From assembly GCF_016466415.2 (NCBI RefSeq), contig NZ_CP066772.2:620001-684000 (forward strand): a stretch of DNA of 64,000 nucleotides, written 5' to 3'. A program made the position numbers and the translations under genes. The notes under the pieces were generated by a model. The model searched no databases, was not told where the DNA came from, and saw only the letters and a program-made list of their open reading frames with translations. Shown here in pieces: positions 51,586 through 64,000 of this stretch; position 1 is the stretch's first letter, and each line of letters begins with the position of its first letter. The DNA is from Ralstonia pickettii. GTDB taxonomy: Bacteria; Pseudomonadota; Gammaproteobacteria; Burkholderiales; Burkholderiaceae.

Positions 51586-53888
51586 TCAAACCTTCAAAAC
51601 AACAACCCCCAGCGGCGGCAGCCTCAACACCAACGACTGCCCCTGCCCATGCGCAGCCACGTGGTCCACATCCACCGCTCCGCTGTTCCCGAAATCGCTG
51701 CCGCCATACACGGCAGCATCCGTGTTCAGCACTTCCCGCCAATGCGTGGCGCCTTCAGCAGGTGGCACGCCAATGCGATACCCTTCCCGCGGTACCGGCG
51801 TCATGTTCGCTACCACGAGCATCGGCCGCCCGTCGCCATCCAGCCGCAGGAAAGCAAACACGCTGTTGGTGCGGTCGTCGCCAATCACCCAGTTGAACCC
51901 TTCCGGCGCGGTGTCCCGCGCATGCAATGACGGTTCATTCCGGTACAGCGCATTGAGGTCGTGCACCAGCCGCTGCACGCCACGGTGCCGCGGGTCGTCC
52001 AGCAGATGCCATTCGGGCGATGCATCGTGGTTCCACTCGCCCACTTGCCCGAACTCGCAGCCCATGAACAGCAACTTCTTGCCGGGGTGCGTCCACATGA
52101 ACGCGAGGTAGGCGCGCAGGTTCGCCAGCCGTTGCCATTCATCGCCGGGCATCTTGCCCAGCAGCGAGCCCTTGCCGTGCACCACTTCGTCATGCGAGAT
52201 CGGCAGGATGAAGTGCTCGGAGAACGCGTACACCAGCCCGAACGTCATGCCGTCGTGATGGTGCTGCCGGTACACCGGGTCGCGCTGCATGTAGTGCAGC
52301 GTGTCGTGCATCCAACCCATGTTCCACTTGTAGTCGAAGCCCAGGCCATTGAATTCCACGGGCGCGGTCACGCCAGGCCAGGCGGTCGACTCTTCGGCGA
52401 TGGTGATGGCGCCGGGGCAGCGTTCGTGCACGACCGTATTCATCTGCTGCAGGAACGCCACGGCTTCGAGGTTTTCGCGGCCGCCGTAGCGGTTGGGCAC
52501 CCATTCGCCGGCGCGGCGCGAGTAGTCGCGATAGAGCATCGACGCCACGGCATCCACGCGCAGGCCGTCAATGTGGAACCGCTCCAGCCATTCCAGCCCG
52601 CTCGCGATGAGGAATCCGCGCACTTCGTTGCGGCCGAAGTTGTAGATGAGCGTGTTCCAGTCCTGATGGAAACCTTCGCGCGGGTCCTGGTGTTCATACA
52701 GCGCGGTGCCGTCAAACTGCGCCAGCCCGTGCGCGTCGGTCGGAAAGTGCGCGGGCACCCAATCGACGATGACGCCCAGGCCAGCCTGATGGCAGCGGTC
52801 GACAAAGCGCGCGAACGCCTCGGGCGCCCCAAAGCGCGCAGACGGTGCGAACAGCCCCAGCGGCTGATAGCCCCAACTGCCGCCGAACGGGTGTTCCGCC
52901 ACTGGCAGCAGTTCAATGTGCGTGAAGCCGAGCGCGGTGACGTAGGGGATCAGCCGGTCGGCCAGTTCATCCCAGTGCAGGTTGCGGCCGCCGTCCTCCA
53001 GATCGCGCAGCCAGGAGCCGGCATGCACTTCATAGATGCTGATGGGCGCGTCGGGCTTGTGGCGTTCGGCGCGCGTTTGCATCCATGCGTCGTCGTTCCA
53101 GCGCAGCGGCGCCGGGTCGGCGACGACGGATGCGGTGGCGGGCGGCGGTTCGGTCTGGCGGGCGGCGGGGTCGGCCTTGACCACCAGCCGGCCGTCTGCG
53201 CCGATCAGTTCGAACTTGTAGCGCGCGCCCGGTCCCGCGCCCAGGCCGCTGGGCAGAAACAGTTCCCACACGCCGGCCTGGTGGCGCAGGCGCATGGGGT
53301 GGCGACGGCCGTCCCACTGGTTGAACTCACCCACCACCGAGACGCGCTGCGCGTTCGGCGCCCATACCGCAAAGCGCACGCCGCTGATACCGTCGAGGCG
53401 CATCGCCTGCGCGCCCAGACAGCTTGCCAGCGCCCAATGCGTGCCCTCGTTGAGCAGATGCAGGTCGAGGTCACCCAGCAGCAGACCGAAGGCGTACGGG
53501 TCTTCGGTTTCCTGCACGGCTTCATGTCCGGTGCCGGCGGGCCAGATGATGCGCAGGCGATACAGCTCCGGGTGGCCATACACATCCTGCGCATCGGCGC
53601 GCAGCGGGCCGTGAAACAAGCCTGTACGCCCGATCGGATCCATTTCCGTGATGATCTGGCCGCGCGAGTCGATGGCCTGCACGCGGCGCGCCCCCGGATA
53701 GAACGCGCGCACGACCCAGCGCGGGCCATCTTCGGTATCGAGGCGATGCGGCCCCAGCACTGCAAACGGGTCACCCAGGCGGCCATGCGTGAGCACATCG
53801 ACCTGCATCTGGTCGACGCCGGGCGGCAGCACGACCGGTGCTTCGGGTTGGGCGGCGGTTTTGGTTGGCGTGGCAAAGTCGAGCGCTG

Positions 53889-53892
<4 letters not shown>
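51586..53892 (-). CDS. glgB: 1,4-alpha-glucan branching enzyme, GTG start
   Basis: A 768-residue GH13_9 enzyme that makes alpha-1,6 branches. It has an N-terminal CBM48 pair ([20 protein letters not shown] and [20 protein letters not shown]), then [28 protein letters not shown], nucleophile Asp in [19 protein letters not shown], Glu in [14 protein letters not shown], Asp in [20 protein letters not shown], and the FMGCEFGQ block. The GTG start overlaps the treS stop (GTGA), so the two are coupled. It is the last gene of the proximal group. Confidence 0.95.
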
Positions 53893-57388
<3,496 letters not shown>

Positions 57389-57392
<4 letters not shown>

Positions 57393-60300
57393 GACGGTTG
57401 TTCCTCCGATGGCAGGGCCGGGCGCACGCGCCAGATGGCAAACGGATGCTCGGGTTCAAGACGGATGTGCTGCCACTTGCCGCGCCACACGGTGCGCTGG
57501 CCGTTGACCAGGTTCTCGGCCATCAGCGCGCCGTGGTCGGGCAGGCCCCATTGCCACAGTGGCAGTTCGATGTCGGATTCGTGCGCGTGGTGCGGGTCGA
57601 GGTTGATCGCCACGAACACCGTGTTGTCTCCAAAGCGGTCCGGCGACAGCGCGTTGGCCGGTTCGGCCAGTTCGGCCGGTGCGGTTTCCAGCCGCGCCGG
57701 CAGCACGGGCGGCGTCGATTTGCTGAAGAACAGGATCCGGTCGCCCGAGGCGGGCTGGAACGTCACACCCAGATGCGAGTGCAGTGCTGGGTTGGCTCGG
57801 CGGATGCGGTTGAGCAGTGCGATCTCCTTGACGATGTTGCCGGGGCGGTTGTGGTCCCACGCGCGCAACTGGTACTTCTCGGAGTCGAGGTACTCCTCCT
57901 TGCCGGGCACCGCGGCGCCTTCGCACAGCTCGAAGCCGTTATAGACGCCCCACAGGCCGGACAGCGTGGCCGCCAGCGCCGCACGAATCAGGAAGGCCGG
58001 CCGGCCCGATGTCTGCAGGAACACCGGGTTGATATCCGGCGTATTGACGAAGAAGTGCGGGCGGAAATATTCACGCACCGGCGTGCGCGTCAGCTCGGTC
58101 AGGTAATCGATGAATTCCTGCTTGGTGTGCCGCCACGTGAAGTACGTGTACGACTGCGAGAACCCGACCTTCGCCAGCCGGTACATCACCTTGGGCCGCG
58201 TAAAGGCTTCCGACAGGAACACCGTATCCGGATAGCGTGCGCGCACCTCGCCGATCATCCATTCCCAGAACGGCAGCGGCTTGGTGTGCGGATTGTCAAC
58301 GCGGAACAGGCGCACGCCCTCGTCGGCCCAGAACATCACCACATCGCGCAGTGCGGTCCACAGACCGGGCCTGGCGTCGTCGGCATAGAAGTCGACGTTG
58401 ACGATGTCTTCGTATTTCTTGGGCGGGTTCTCCGCGTATTTGATGCTGCCGTCAGGGCGCCATGCAAACCAGCCGGGGTGCTCGCGCAGCCAAGGGTGAT
58501 CGGGCGAGCATTGAATGGCGAAGTCCAGCGCCAGCTCCAGGCCCTTCTCACGCGCCGCGCGCATCAAGCGGCGGAAATCCTCCAACGTACCGAGCTGCGG
58601 ATGGATGGCGTCGTGTCCGCCTTCGGCAGCGCCGATCGCGTACGGGCTGCCGGGGTCGTCGGGCTCCGCGCGCAGGCTGTTGTTGCGGCCCTTGCGGTTG
58701 GTGCGGCCGATGGGATGGATCGGCGGGAAGTACAGCACGTCGAAGCCCATGCCGCGGATGGCGCCCAGGCGGCGGATCACGTCGTCGAACGTGCCGTGCC
58801 GCTGTTCGTCATCCGATGCCGAGCGGGGAAACAGTTCGTACCAGCTGGCGAATGCCGCGCCAGCGCGTTCCACGTCGAGCGGGTACGCCACGCTTTCGAC
58901 ATAGAACGGCCGGTAGTGCGAGGCCTGCGCCATCACAAGCGCCGTCACGGGGTCCAGCAGCAGCTTGAGACGGTGCGCCTGGTCTGGCTCCGACAGCAGT
59001 TGGGCGAGCTTGTGGAGCGCGTCGGCGGCTGCATTCTTGGGCGCATGCTCGGCTGCCTGTGCGACCAGCCGCGCGCCTTCTTCCAGCTCCAGTGTCACGT
59101 CCACGCCGGCGGTGTGCTTCTTCTCCAGTTCAGACCGGTAGGTGCCGAACGCGTCGCGCCACGCAGCGACGGCATACACGTGCCGGCCCAACCGCTCCGG
59201 CCGGAATGCGCCCCGCCAGCGGTCGTTGCCGAGCGCGACCATCGGCACGTGCTGCCAGGAGTCTTCATCCTGGGCGCGCCACAGCAGCTGGACGGCCAGC
59301 TTGTCGTGCCCATCCATCAGCACGTCGGCCTCGACGACGATGTCGTCGCCCACCAGGCGCTTGACGGCAAAGCGTCCGTCTTCAACGGAGGGCTGCACCT
59401 GTTCGATACCGATGCGCGGCGAGGCGATGGCTGCGTTGACAGGATCCTTCGCTTCGCCCGCCTTGGCGCGCGGGCTCTTGGCTGGCCTGGCGGCCGCGGG
59501 AGCGCGCACCGGGGCATTGCGGAAGACGCGCCAGACCTGCACATCGCCGGGCAGCAGATCGATCTCGGCCAAGGGCCGGGCATTGGCACGCAGCGTGTCG
59601 TCGCAACTGCCGACGGGCTCCGTCAGCAGATCGAGCGCCACGCCGCGCGTAAAGCCGCCGGCCACGCCGGGCAGGAAGTGGTCGGCATGCACCGACACGC
59701 CCATGTAGAGGTCGGGGTTGATGACCGTCAGCGTGGCGGCATCGCCGGCACGCAGGTCGGGGCCATCAGCGCGCAAGAGGGCGGTGGCGGGCGCGTCCGG
59801 GCCCGTCAGCATGCGCAGTTCCGCATGCGGTGCGACGGTATTCGTCTCGCGGGCAGCGCGGATGGTTGCATTCACATCACGCACTGCATCGCTCAGGTCG
59901 AACGCGGCATGCGCGTCAATCCATTGCTGGTCGGATGGATCGCCACGCTCGGCCAGCATCGGCAGCAGTGCCCCGCGTTCAAAGCCCAACGGCATCAGCC
60001 AGCCGGCATCGAGCGTATCCGCCACGTGCAGGAGACGGCGGTAGGCCCGTTCGCGGATCATCGCGTCGCCGAATGCCTGGCCGTAGCGCGTGCCGAACGG
60101 CGCTTCCACGGTGGCGATGGGCGGAGCCACGGCGGCAAGGCGGGCATGCTCTTCCACCATCCAGCCGGCGCGGAAATCCCACCAGCGCAGCGACGAGAAC
60201 GTCGCGTCAAAGCCTGCGCCTGCCAGTGCATCGACGGCCGCGCCATCCATGCCGGGCGTCCACGCCAGGAAGCGTATGGCGGCGGCCTCCTTGCGCACGT

Positions 60301-60988
60301 CGGCGATCAGCGTGCGCCAACGTTCGGCAGGCAGGCGGGCCGGGGCTTCGCAGCGGAAGCCTCCGATGCCCAATGCGGCCCAGCTGCGCAACTGCTGCGT
60401 CCACCACGTCAGGATGGCATCGGCGGTGCGCGGGTCGTCGTGTCGGAAGGAGGCGACCTCCAGGTGGGACGGCGGCAGGCGCGGGTCCAGCGCGTCGCCG
60501 TCTTCGGCGTGGCTGATGAACCAGTCGGGATGATCGGATCGCAGCGGCGCATCAATCGCCACGCGATCGATCACGAGATCCAGCAGTAACGTCAGCCCGC
60601 GCGAGCGGCAGCCCTCGGCGAGCGTGGCGAGCGCGGCGTCGGCCGGCCCACCGCCCAACGCGGCATGCAGTTGCGCATGGTCCCGCGTGACGAAGACGTT
60701 GCCGGCCGCGCCCACGGCAAACGGTGGCGCCATCAACACATGGTCAAAACCCAGGGCGGCAATGCGGTCGAGCACGCCGTCCCAGCGGTCGAGCCTACCC
60801 AACTGCAATGGATGGACGTAGCAGATTGCAGGTGCATACGCGGGCTCCACCGCAGTCGGCGGGCCCTCGGCGGGCACGGCGGCCGGCTTCGCGACCGATT
60901 TGGCTTTGCTGCCGGGCGGCTTGGTCGCCTTCAGTGCGGCTGTGGTTTTGCGAGGCGTAACGGGCTTGGGCGACTTGGTCTCTGGCAT
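57389..60988 (-). CDS. glgE: alpha-1,4-glucan:maltose-1-phosphate maltosyltransferase with extra N-terminal GH13-like domain
   Basis: A 1199-residue protein; GlgE alone is about 660-700. From about residue 525 it has the GlgE order: an Ig-like DUF3416 domain, then a GH13_3 core with [35 protein letters not shown], the maltosyl nucleophile Asp in [16 protein letters not shown] and Glu in [13 protein letters not shown]. It extends alpha-glucan with maltose-1-phosphate. Residues about 50-520 resemble a second GH13 barrel, but the nucleophile position reads GGFRCEAPA (Glu214), so it looks inactive. The first 45 residues are Lys/Pro/Ala-rich. Confidence 0.93.
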
Positions 60989-61019
60989 GCGTGAAAGCGG
61001 GGCAGGGCGTCAGGCGCGG

Positions 61020-62651
61020 TCAGGCACGGATCTTTTCGGCACTGGCGGCGCGCGCCACCGCGTGCGCTCGGATCTCGTCGGACAGCGCCGTCGAGCGTCG
61101 CCGCGCCGGCGTACGCACAGGTTGTTCGGGGCGGGGCGTGTGCACAGCGTCCGGTGCGACGGGCGCTTGTACCAGCGCCACAGCGGGCATGGGCGTAGCG
61201 GCCGGCACCAGGGTGCGATACAGCGCGATGTATTCGCGGGCAGGCTGCGACCAGCCGAAGTCGGTCGTCATGCCGTTGTATTGCAGGATGCGCCACGCCT
61301 GCGGCTGGGCGAAGACGTGCAACGCGCGCTCGACTGCGGCGACCATGGCGTCGGCGGTGTCGCCGTCAAACAGGAAACCCGTGGCGCCGTGCAGCGCCGC
61401 TTCGGGCGAGCCACGATCGGTGATGGTGTCCATCAGCCCGCCCACGCGTGACGCGACGGGCACCGTGCCATAGCGCATCGAATAGAGCGGCGTCAGGCCG
61501 CACGGCTCGAAGCGGCTGCCGTGCAGGAGGATGTCGGCGCCGGCGTGCAGCAGGTGGGCGTAGGCCTCGGTGTACCCGATCTTGGTAGCCACCTGGCGCG
61601 GATAGCGCGCCGCCAGTTCCACCATGCCCGTCTCGTACGCGTGTTCACCGCACCCGAGCACGGCCACCTGCAATTGCGGGTTGGATTCGAGCAGTTGCGG
61701 CAGCGCCTGCAACGTCACGTCGGCCATCTTTTGATGGGTCAAGCGGCTGCCCAGGGCAAGCAACGGGGCCTTGGCGTCTTCGGGCAGGCCAAAGCGCTGC
61801 TGCAGCACGCGCTTGGCGGTGTGCTTGCCGCTCAGGTTGGACGCCACAAACGGCTGCGGCAGGAGCGGATCCTTCGACGGGTTCCACACATCGTTGTCGA
61901 TGCCGTTGAGGATGGCGACCAGGTCTTGCTGTCGCGCGCGCAGCAGGTCCTGCATGCCGCAACCCGCCGTGTCGGTCAGGATTTCGCGCGCATAGGCGTG
62001 GCTCACCGTGGTGATGCGATCGGCCCAAAGCAGGCCCGCCTTCAGAAAGCTAAATTGGCCCCAGAACTCCGCTTCGTGCGCTGCATCGGGCGGCACGCCA
62101 ATATCCCGCACCACGTGCATCGGAAAATTGCCCTGGAACGCGAGGTTATGGATGGTGAAGACCGTCTTCACCGGCACCTGCGCCCGCTTGACGAACAGCG
62201 GCACCAGCCCGGCGTGCCAGTCGTGCGCCTGCACGATGTCGGCGCGATGCACACCCGGCACCCCGGCAGCGACACGCGCAGCGGCCTGGCTGAACGCCGC
62301 AAAGCGCAGCGCGTTGTCTTCATACGGCTCGCCATGTGCATCCAGATACGGATTGCCCGGCCGCGCGAACAGTGCCGGCGCGTCCAACAGCAGTACCGGG
62401 ATGCCTTGCGCGCCCATGTGCCCGCTCAACAGGCGCGCGGGGCCACCTGGCAGGTCGGTCCACTCGCACACCGTGCGCGTGTGCTGCAACTGCGTGATGG
62501 CGTCGGGATAGCCCGGCAGCATCACGGTGACTTTCATGCCGGCGCGTCGAAGCGCGCTCGCGCACGCTCCGACCATATCTCCGAGCCCGCCGGTCTTGGC
62601 CAGCGGCACAGCTTCAGAAGCGACGAAGAGAACGTTCAGCGACAAGGTCAT
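61020..62651 (-). CDS. glgA: glycogen/starch synthase, GT5
   Basis: A 543-residue GT5 enzyme transferring glucose from a nucleotide sugar (classically ADP-glucose) to alpha-1,4-glucan. It has an N-terminal KTGGLGDM motif (Lys19), then HDWHAGLVP and the C-terminal GT-B block SRFEPCGLTPLYSMRYGTVPVASRVGGL. A 50-residue Pro/Ala/Arg-rich tail follows the catalytic domain, beyond the usual 480 residues. ATG 62651 has GGGAG unusually close. It heads the proximal group, 31 bp before glgE. No glgC is present in the window. Confidence 0.92.
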   Translation of the reverse strand: MTLSLNVLFVASEAVPLAKTGGLGDMVGACASALRRAGMKVTVMLPGYPDAITQLQHTRTVCEWTDLPGGPARLLSGHMGAQGIPVLLLDAPALFARPGNPYLDAHGEPYEDNALRFAAFSQAAARVAAGVPGVHRADIVQAHDWHAGLVPLFVKRAQVPVKTVFTIHNLAFQGNFPMHVVRDIGVPPDAAHEAEFWGQFSFLKAGLLWADRITTVSHAYAREILTDTAGCGMQDLLRARQQDLVAILNGIDNDVWNPSKDPLLPQPFVASNLSGKHTAKRVLQQRFGLPEDAKAPLLALGSRLTHQKMADVTLQALPQLLESNPQLQVAVLGCGEHAYETGMVELAARYPRQVATKIGYTEAYAHLLHAGADILLHGSRFEPCGLTPLYSMRYGTVPVASRVGGLMDTITDRGSPEAALHGATGFLFDGDTADAMVAAVERALHVFAQPQAWRILQYNGMTTDFGWSQPAREYIALYRTLVPAATPMPAVALVQAPVAPDAVHTPRPEQPVRTPARRRSTALSDEIRAHAVARAASAEKIRA

Positions 62652-63054
62652 GCTCCCGGGGGAATTCGCCTGCCGGGCCGTCATCCAGCTGCATGAACAG
62701 TGGAGGGCGCCGATGCGCGGCGGAGGTTTGCGATCGACCTCTTGGCGCAAGACCTATGCCAGTCAGACAGACGCTGACAAGCTGGTGGCGCTTTGCTCAC
62801 GCCGCCTTGGCCGGACGTGATGTGTGCGCTGCGATGGAACGTGCAGCGTGTGCAACCTGCGGGTGCGCTGTGTAATTTCGCCTATGCGCGCAGACGCACG
62901 TTGCAGGCATGCGGTGCTTCGACTTGGCGACGCTCGATTGCCAGGGCAATAGAAAAAAACAATCAACAAAATCATATCAATCAACTTGTGCAATGCACCG
63001 ATCGACGATACGATCCACTCCGTTGTCAACCAAGCAACCCAACCGAAAACCACT
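62652..63054. other. 403-bp divergent intergenic region between glgA and ahpC
   Basis: This carries the promoters of both operons. The last 110 bp before ahpC are AT-rich (AATAGAAAAAAACAATC), likely promoter and 5' leader. I find no convincing OxyR dyad, riboswitch or small gene. Confidence 0.4.
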
Positions 63055-63618
63055 ATGTCGCTGATCAATACTCAAGTCCAACCGTTCAAGGCCCAAGCGT
63101 TCCACAACGGCAAGTTCATCGAAGTCACGGATGAGTCGCTCAAGGGCAAGTGGTCCGTGCTGATCTTCATGCCGGCCGCATTCACCTTCAACTGCCCGAC
63201 CGAAGTGGAAGACGCAGCGGACAACTACGCTGAATTCCAGAAGGCTGGCGCCGAGGTCTACATCGTCACGACCGACACGCACTTCTCGCACAAGGTGTGG
63301 CACGAAACGTCGCCGGCCGTGGGTAAGGCACAGTTCCCGCTGGTGGGTGACCCGACGCACGCGCTGACCAACGCATTCGGCGTGCACATTCCGGAAGAAG
63401 GCCTGGCACTGCGTGGCACGTTCGTGATCGACCCGCAAGGCGTGATCAAGACGATGGAAGTGCACGACAACGCCATCGCCCGCGACGTGAAGGAAACCCT
63501 GCGCAAGCTCAAGGCTGCCCAGTTCGTCGCCAACAACCCGGGCAACGTGTGCCCGGCCAAGTGGAACGAAGGCGCCAAGACGATCAAGCCGTCGCTCGAC
63601 CTGGTCGGCAAGATCTAA
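63055..63618 (+). CDS. ahpC: alkyl hydroperoxide reductase subunit C (2-Cys peroxiredoxin)
   Basis: A 187-residue typical 2-Cys peroxiredoxin with peroxidatic Cys47 in FTFNCPTEVED and resolving Cys166 in GNVCPAKWNEG, matching the E. coli AhpC positions. It reduces hydrogen and organic peroxides in the cytoplasm and is recycled by AhpF, encoded downstream. The C-terminal helix KTIKPSLDLVGKI gives the overoxidation-sensitive decamer form. ATG 63055 is the family start. Confidence 0.96.
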   Translation: MSLINTQVQPFKAQAFHNGKFIEVTDESLKGKWSVLIFMPAAFTFNCPTEVEDAADNYAEFQKAGAEVYIVTTDTHFSHKVWHETSPAVGKAQFPLVGDPTHALTNAFGVHIPEEGLALRGTFVIDPQGVIKTMEVHDNAIARDVKETLRKLKAAQFVANNPGNVCPAKWNEGAKTIKPSLDLVGKI

Positions 63619-63620
63619 GC

Positions 63621-63741
63621 GAACCTGCTCACGGTCCTACTGCGCGGCCTGATCTTGGCCCTGCGATGCTCGCCGTACCCATGTACGGCTGCGCTTCTCG
63701 CGCTAACCTCAGGTCGCTCGCTACGGACCGTGAACAGGTTC
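63621..63741. repeat. Ralstonia-type intergenic palindromic repeat
   Basis: 17-bp arms GAACCTGCTCACGGTCC (63621-63637) and GGACCGTGAACAGGTTC (63725-63741), complementary at 16 of 17 positions, enclose about 87 bp. The interior has a CCGTAC/GTACGG hairpin and CGCTAACCTCAGGTCGCTCGC. It lies between ahpC and ahpF. Confidence 0.7.
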
Positions 63742-63799
63742 CAAGCGGCTTTGCCGCTTGACCGCAACGGCCGGCACTGCCGGCCGTTTGCTTAAGGGT

Positions 63800-63824
63800 A
63801 GGCGGCATATGTCGCCGCCTTTTT
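63800..63824 (+). terminator. rho-independent terminator between ahpC and ahpF
   Basis: A 7-bp stem AGGCGGC/GCCGCCT with a 7-base loop, followed by TTTTT. Upstream GGCCGGCACTGCCGGCC (63770-63787) is a second hairpin. Together they should attenuate readthrough, which would give more ahpC than ahpF message. Confidence 0.8.
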
Positions 63825-63852
63825 ACAGACTCAACGAATAAAGGAAGTCGTC

Positions 63853-64000
63853 ATGCTGGATGCTGATGTCAAGGCCCAACTGAAGGCCTACCTCGAACGC
63901 CTCGTGCAGCCCATTGAGCTGGTCGCCAACGTCGATGACAGCGAGGGCTCCCGCGACATGATGGACCTGCTGCGCGACGTGGCCGAGCAGTCCAGCATGA
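63853..64000 (+). CDS. ahpF: alkyl hydroperoxide reductase subunit F, 3' cut by window edge
   Basis: The first 49 residues only (MLDADVKAQLKAYLERLVQP then IELVANVDDSEGSRDMMDLL), which match the N-terminal thioredoxin-like domain of AhpF. AhpF is the FAD/NADH disulfide reductase that regenerates AhpC. AAGGAAG stands 5-6 bases before ATG 63853. No stop codon occurs before the window end. Confidence 0.9.
   Translation, partial: MLDADVKAQLKAYLERLVQPIELVANVDDSEGSRDMMDLLRDVAEQSSM

Noticed and set aside
57398-60589. 1063-residue plus-strand frame opposite glgE
   Set aside because: Long antisense frame caused by GC-rich codon bias. No recognisable domain.
62900-63054. Possible OxyR site upstream of ahpC
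   Set aside because: There is an ATAG-containing AT-rich stretch, but the four-part ATAG/CTAT spacing cannot be matched.

Overview
The window is GC-rich (mid 60s %) betaproteobacterial DNA that most resembles Ralstonia. The signs are the gene families present, the Ralstonia-type intergenic palindromes, and the trehalose/glucan cluster typical of Burkholderiales. I see no rRNA, tRNA or CRISPR. It is mostly chromosomal housekeeping and accessory metabolism, with two different IS3-family elements and several decayed genes.

1-7.4 kb: an EamA exporter cut by the window edge, a frameshifted MASE4 membrane protein, an enoyl-CoA hydratase, a divergent alpha/beta hydrolase/HxlR regulator pair sharing a near-perfect 20-bp inverted repeat, a DUF72 relic, a GlxA-type regulator divergent from an isonitrile-hydratase-like DJ-1 protein, and an MTA/SAH nucleosidase. 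7.4-9.9 kb: an LprI-like exported protein with an IS3 element just upstream, then two gene stumps (DJ-1/PfpI and MocR) that look like the scar of one deletion across a divergent gene pair.

9.9-19.2 kb: a cytochrome c protein, DUF1697, a glycine-zipper protein, a pyridine nucleotide-disulfide oxidoreductase, a cation/proton antiporter, a secreted spherulin-4/GH135-like protein with a clear c-di-GMP-I riboswitch leader, a quinone-reductase stump, TauE/SafE, a CMD-family protein, a hydrolase, and a thioesterase. A pair of inverted perfect DnaA boxes lies between the last two. 19.3-23.7 kb: a copper-handling operon (DUF2946 protein, His-rich protein, TolC-like lipoprotein, Tat-exported multicopper oxidase, cupredoxin, CusF-like chaperone).

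24-40 kb: an AT-richer GT90 glycosyltransferase, a PhyH dioxygenase, a DUF2141 protein, a carotenoid oxygenase, AMP nucleosidase, a polar amino-acid ABC importer without its ATPase, a membrane diguanylate cyclase, a hotdog protein, a membrane sensor kinase, a methyltransferase killed by one nonsense codon, and an MFS transporter with a lactonase-like amidohydrolase.

40-62.7 kb: the main functional block, eight alpha-glucan/trehalose genes on the minus strand in two translationally coupled groups, glgA-glgE-treS/mak-glgB and glgX-treZ-malQ-treY. Together they can convert trehalose and maltose to maltose-1-phosphate, build and branch glucan, debranch it, and release trehalose. The groups are separated by 2.2 kb without host genes. 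That interval holds two inverted copies of a structured palindromic repeat, a 21-bp tandem array, and an IS3 element inserted into the array. The window ends with ahpC and the start of ahpF, separated by a palindromic repeat and a terminator.
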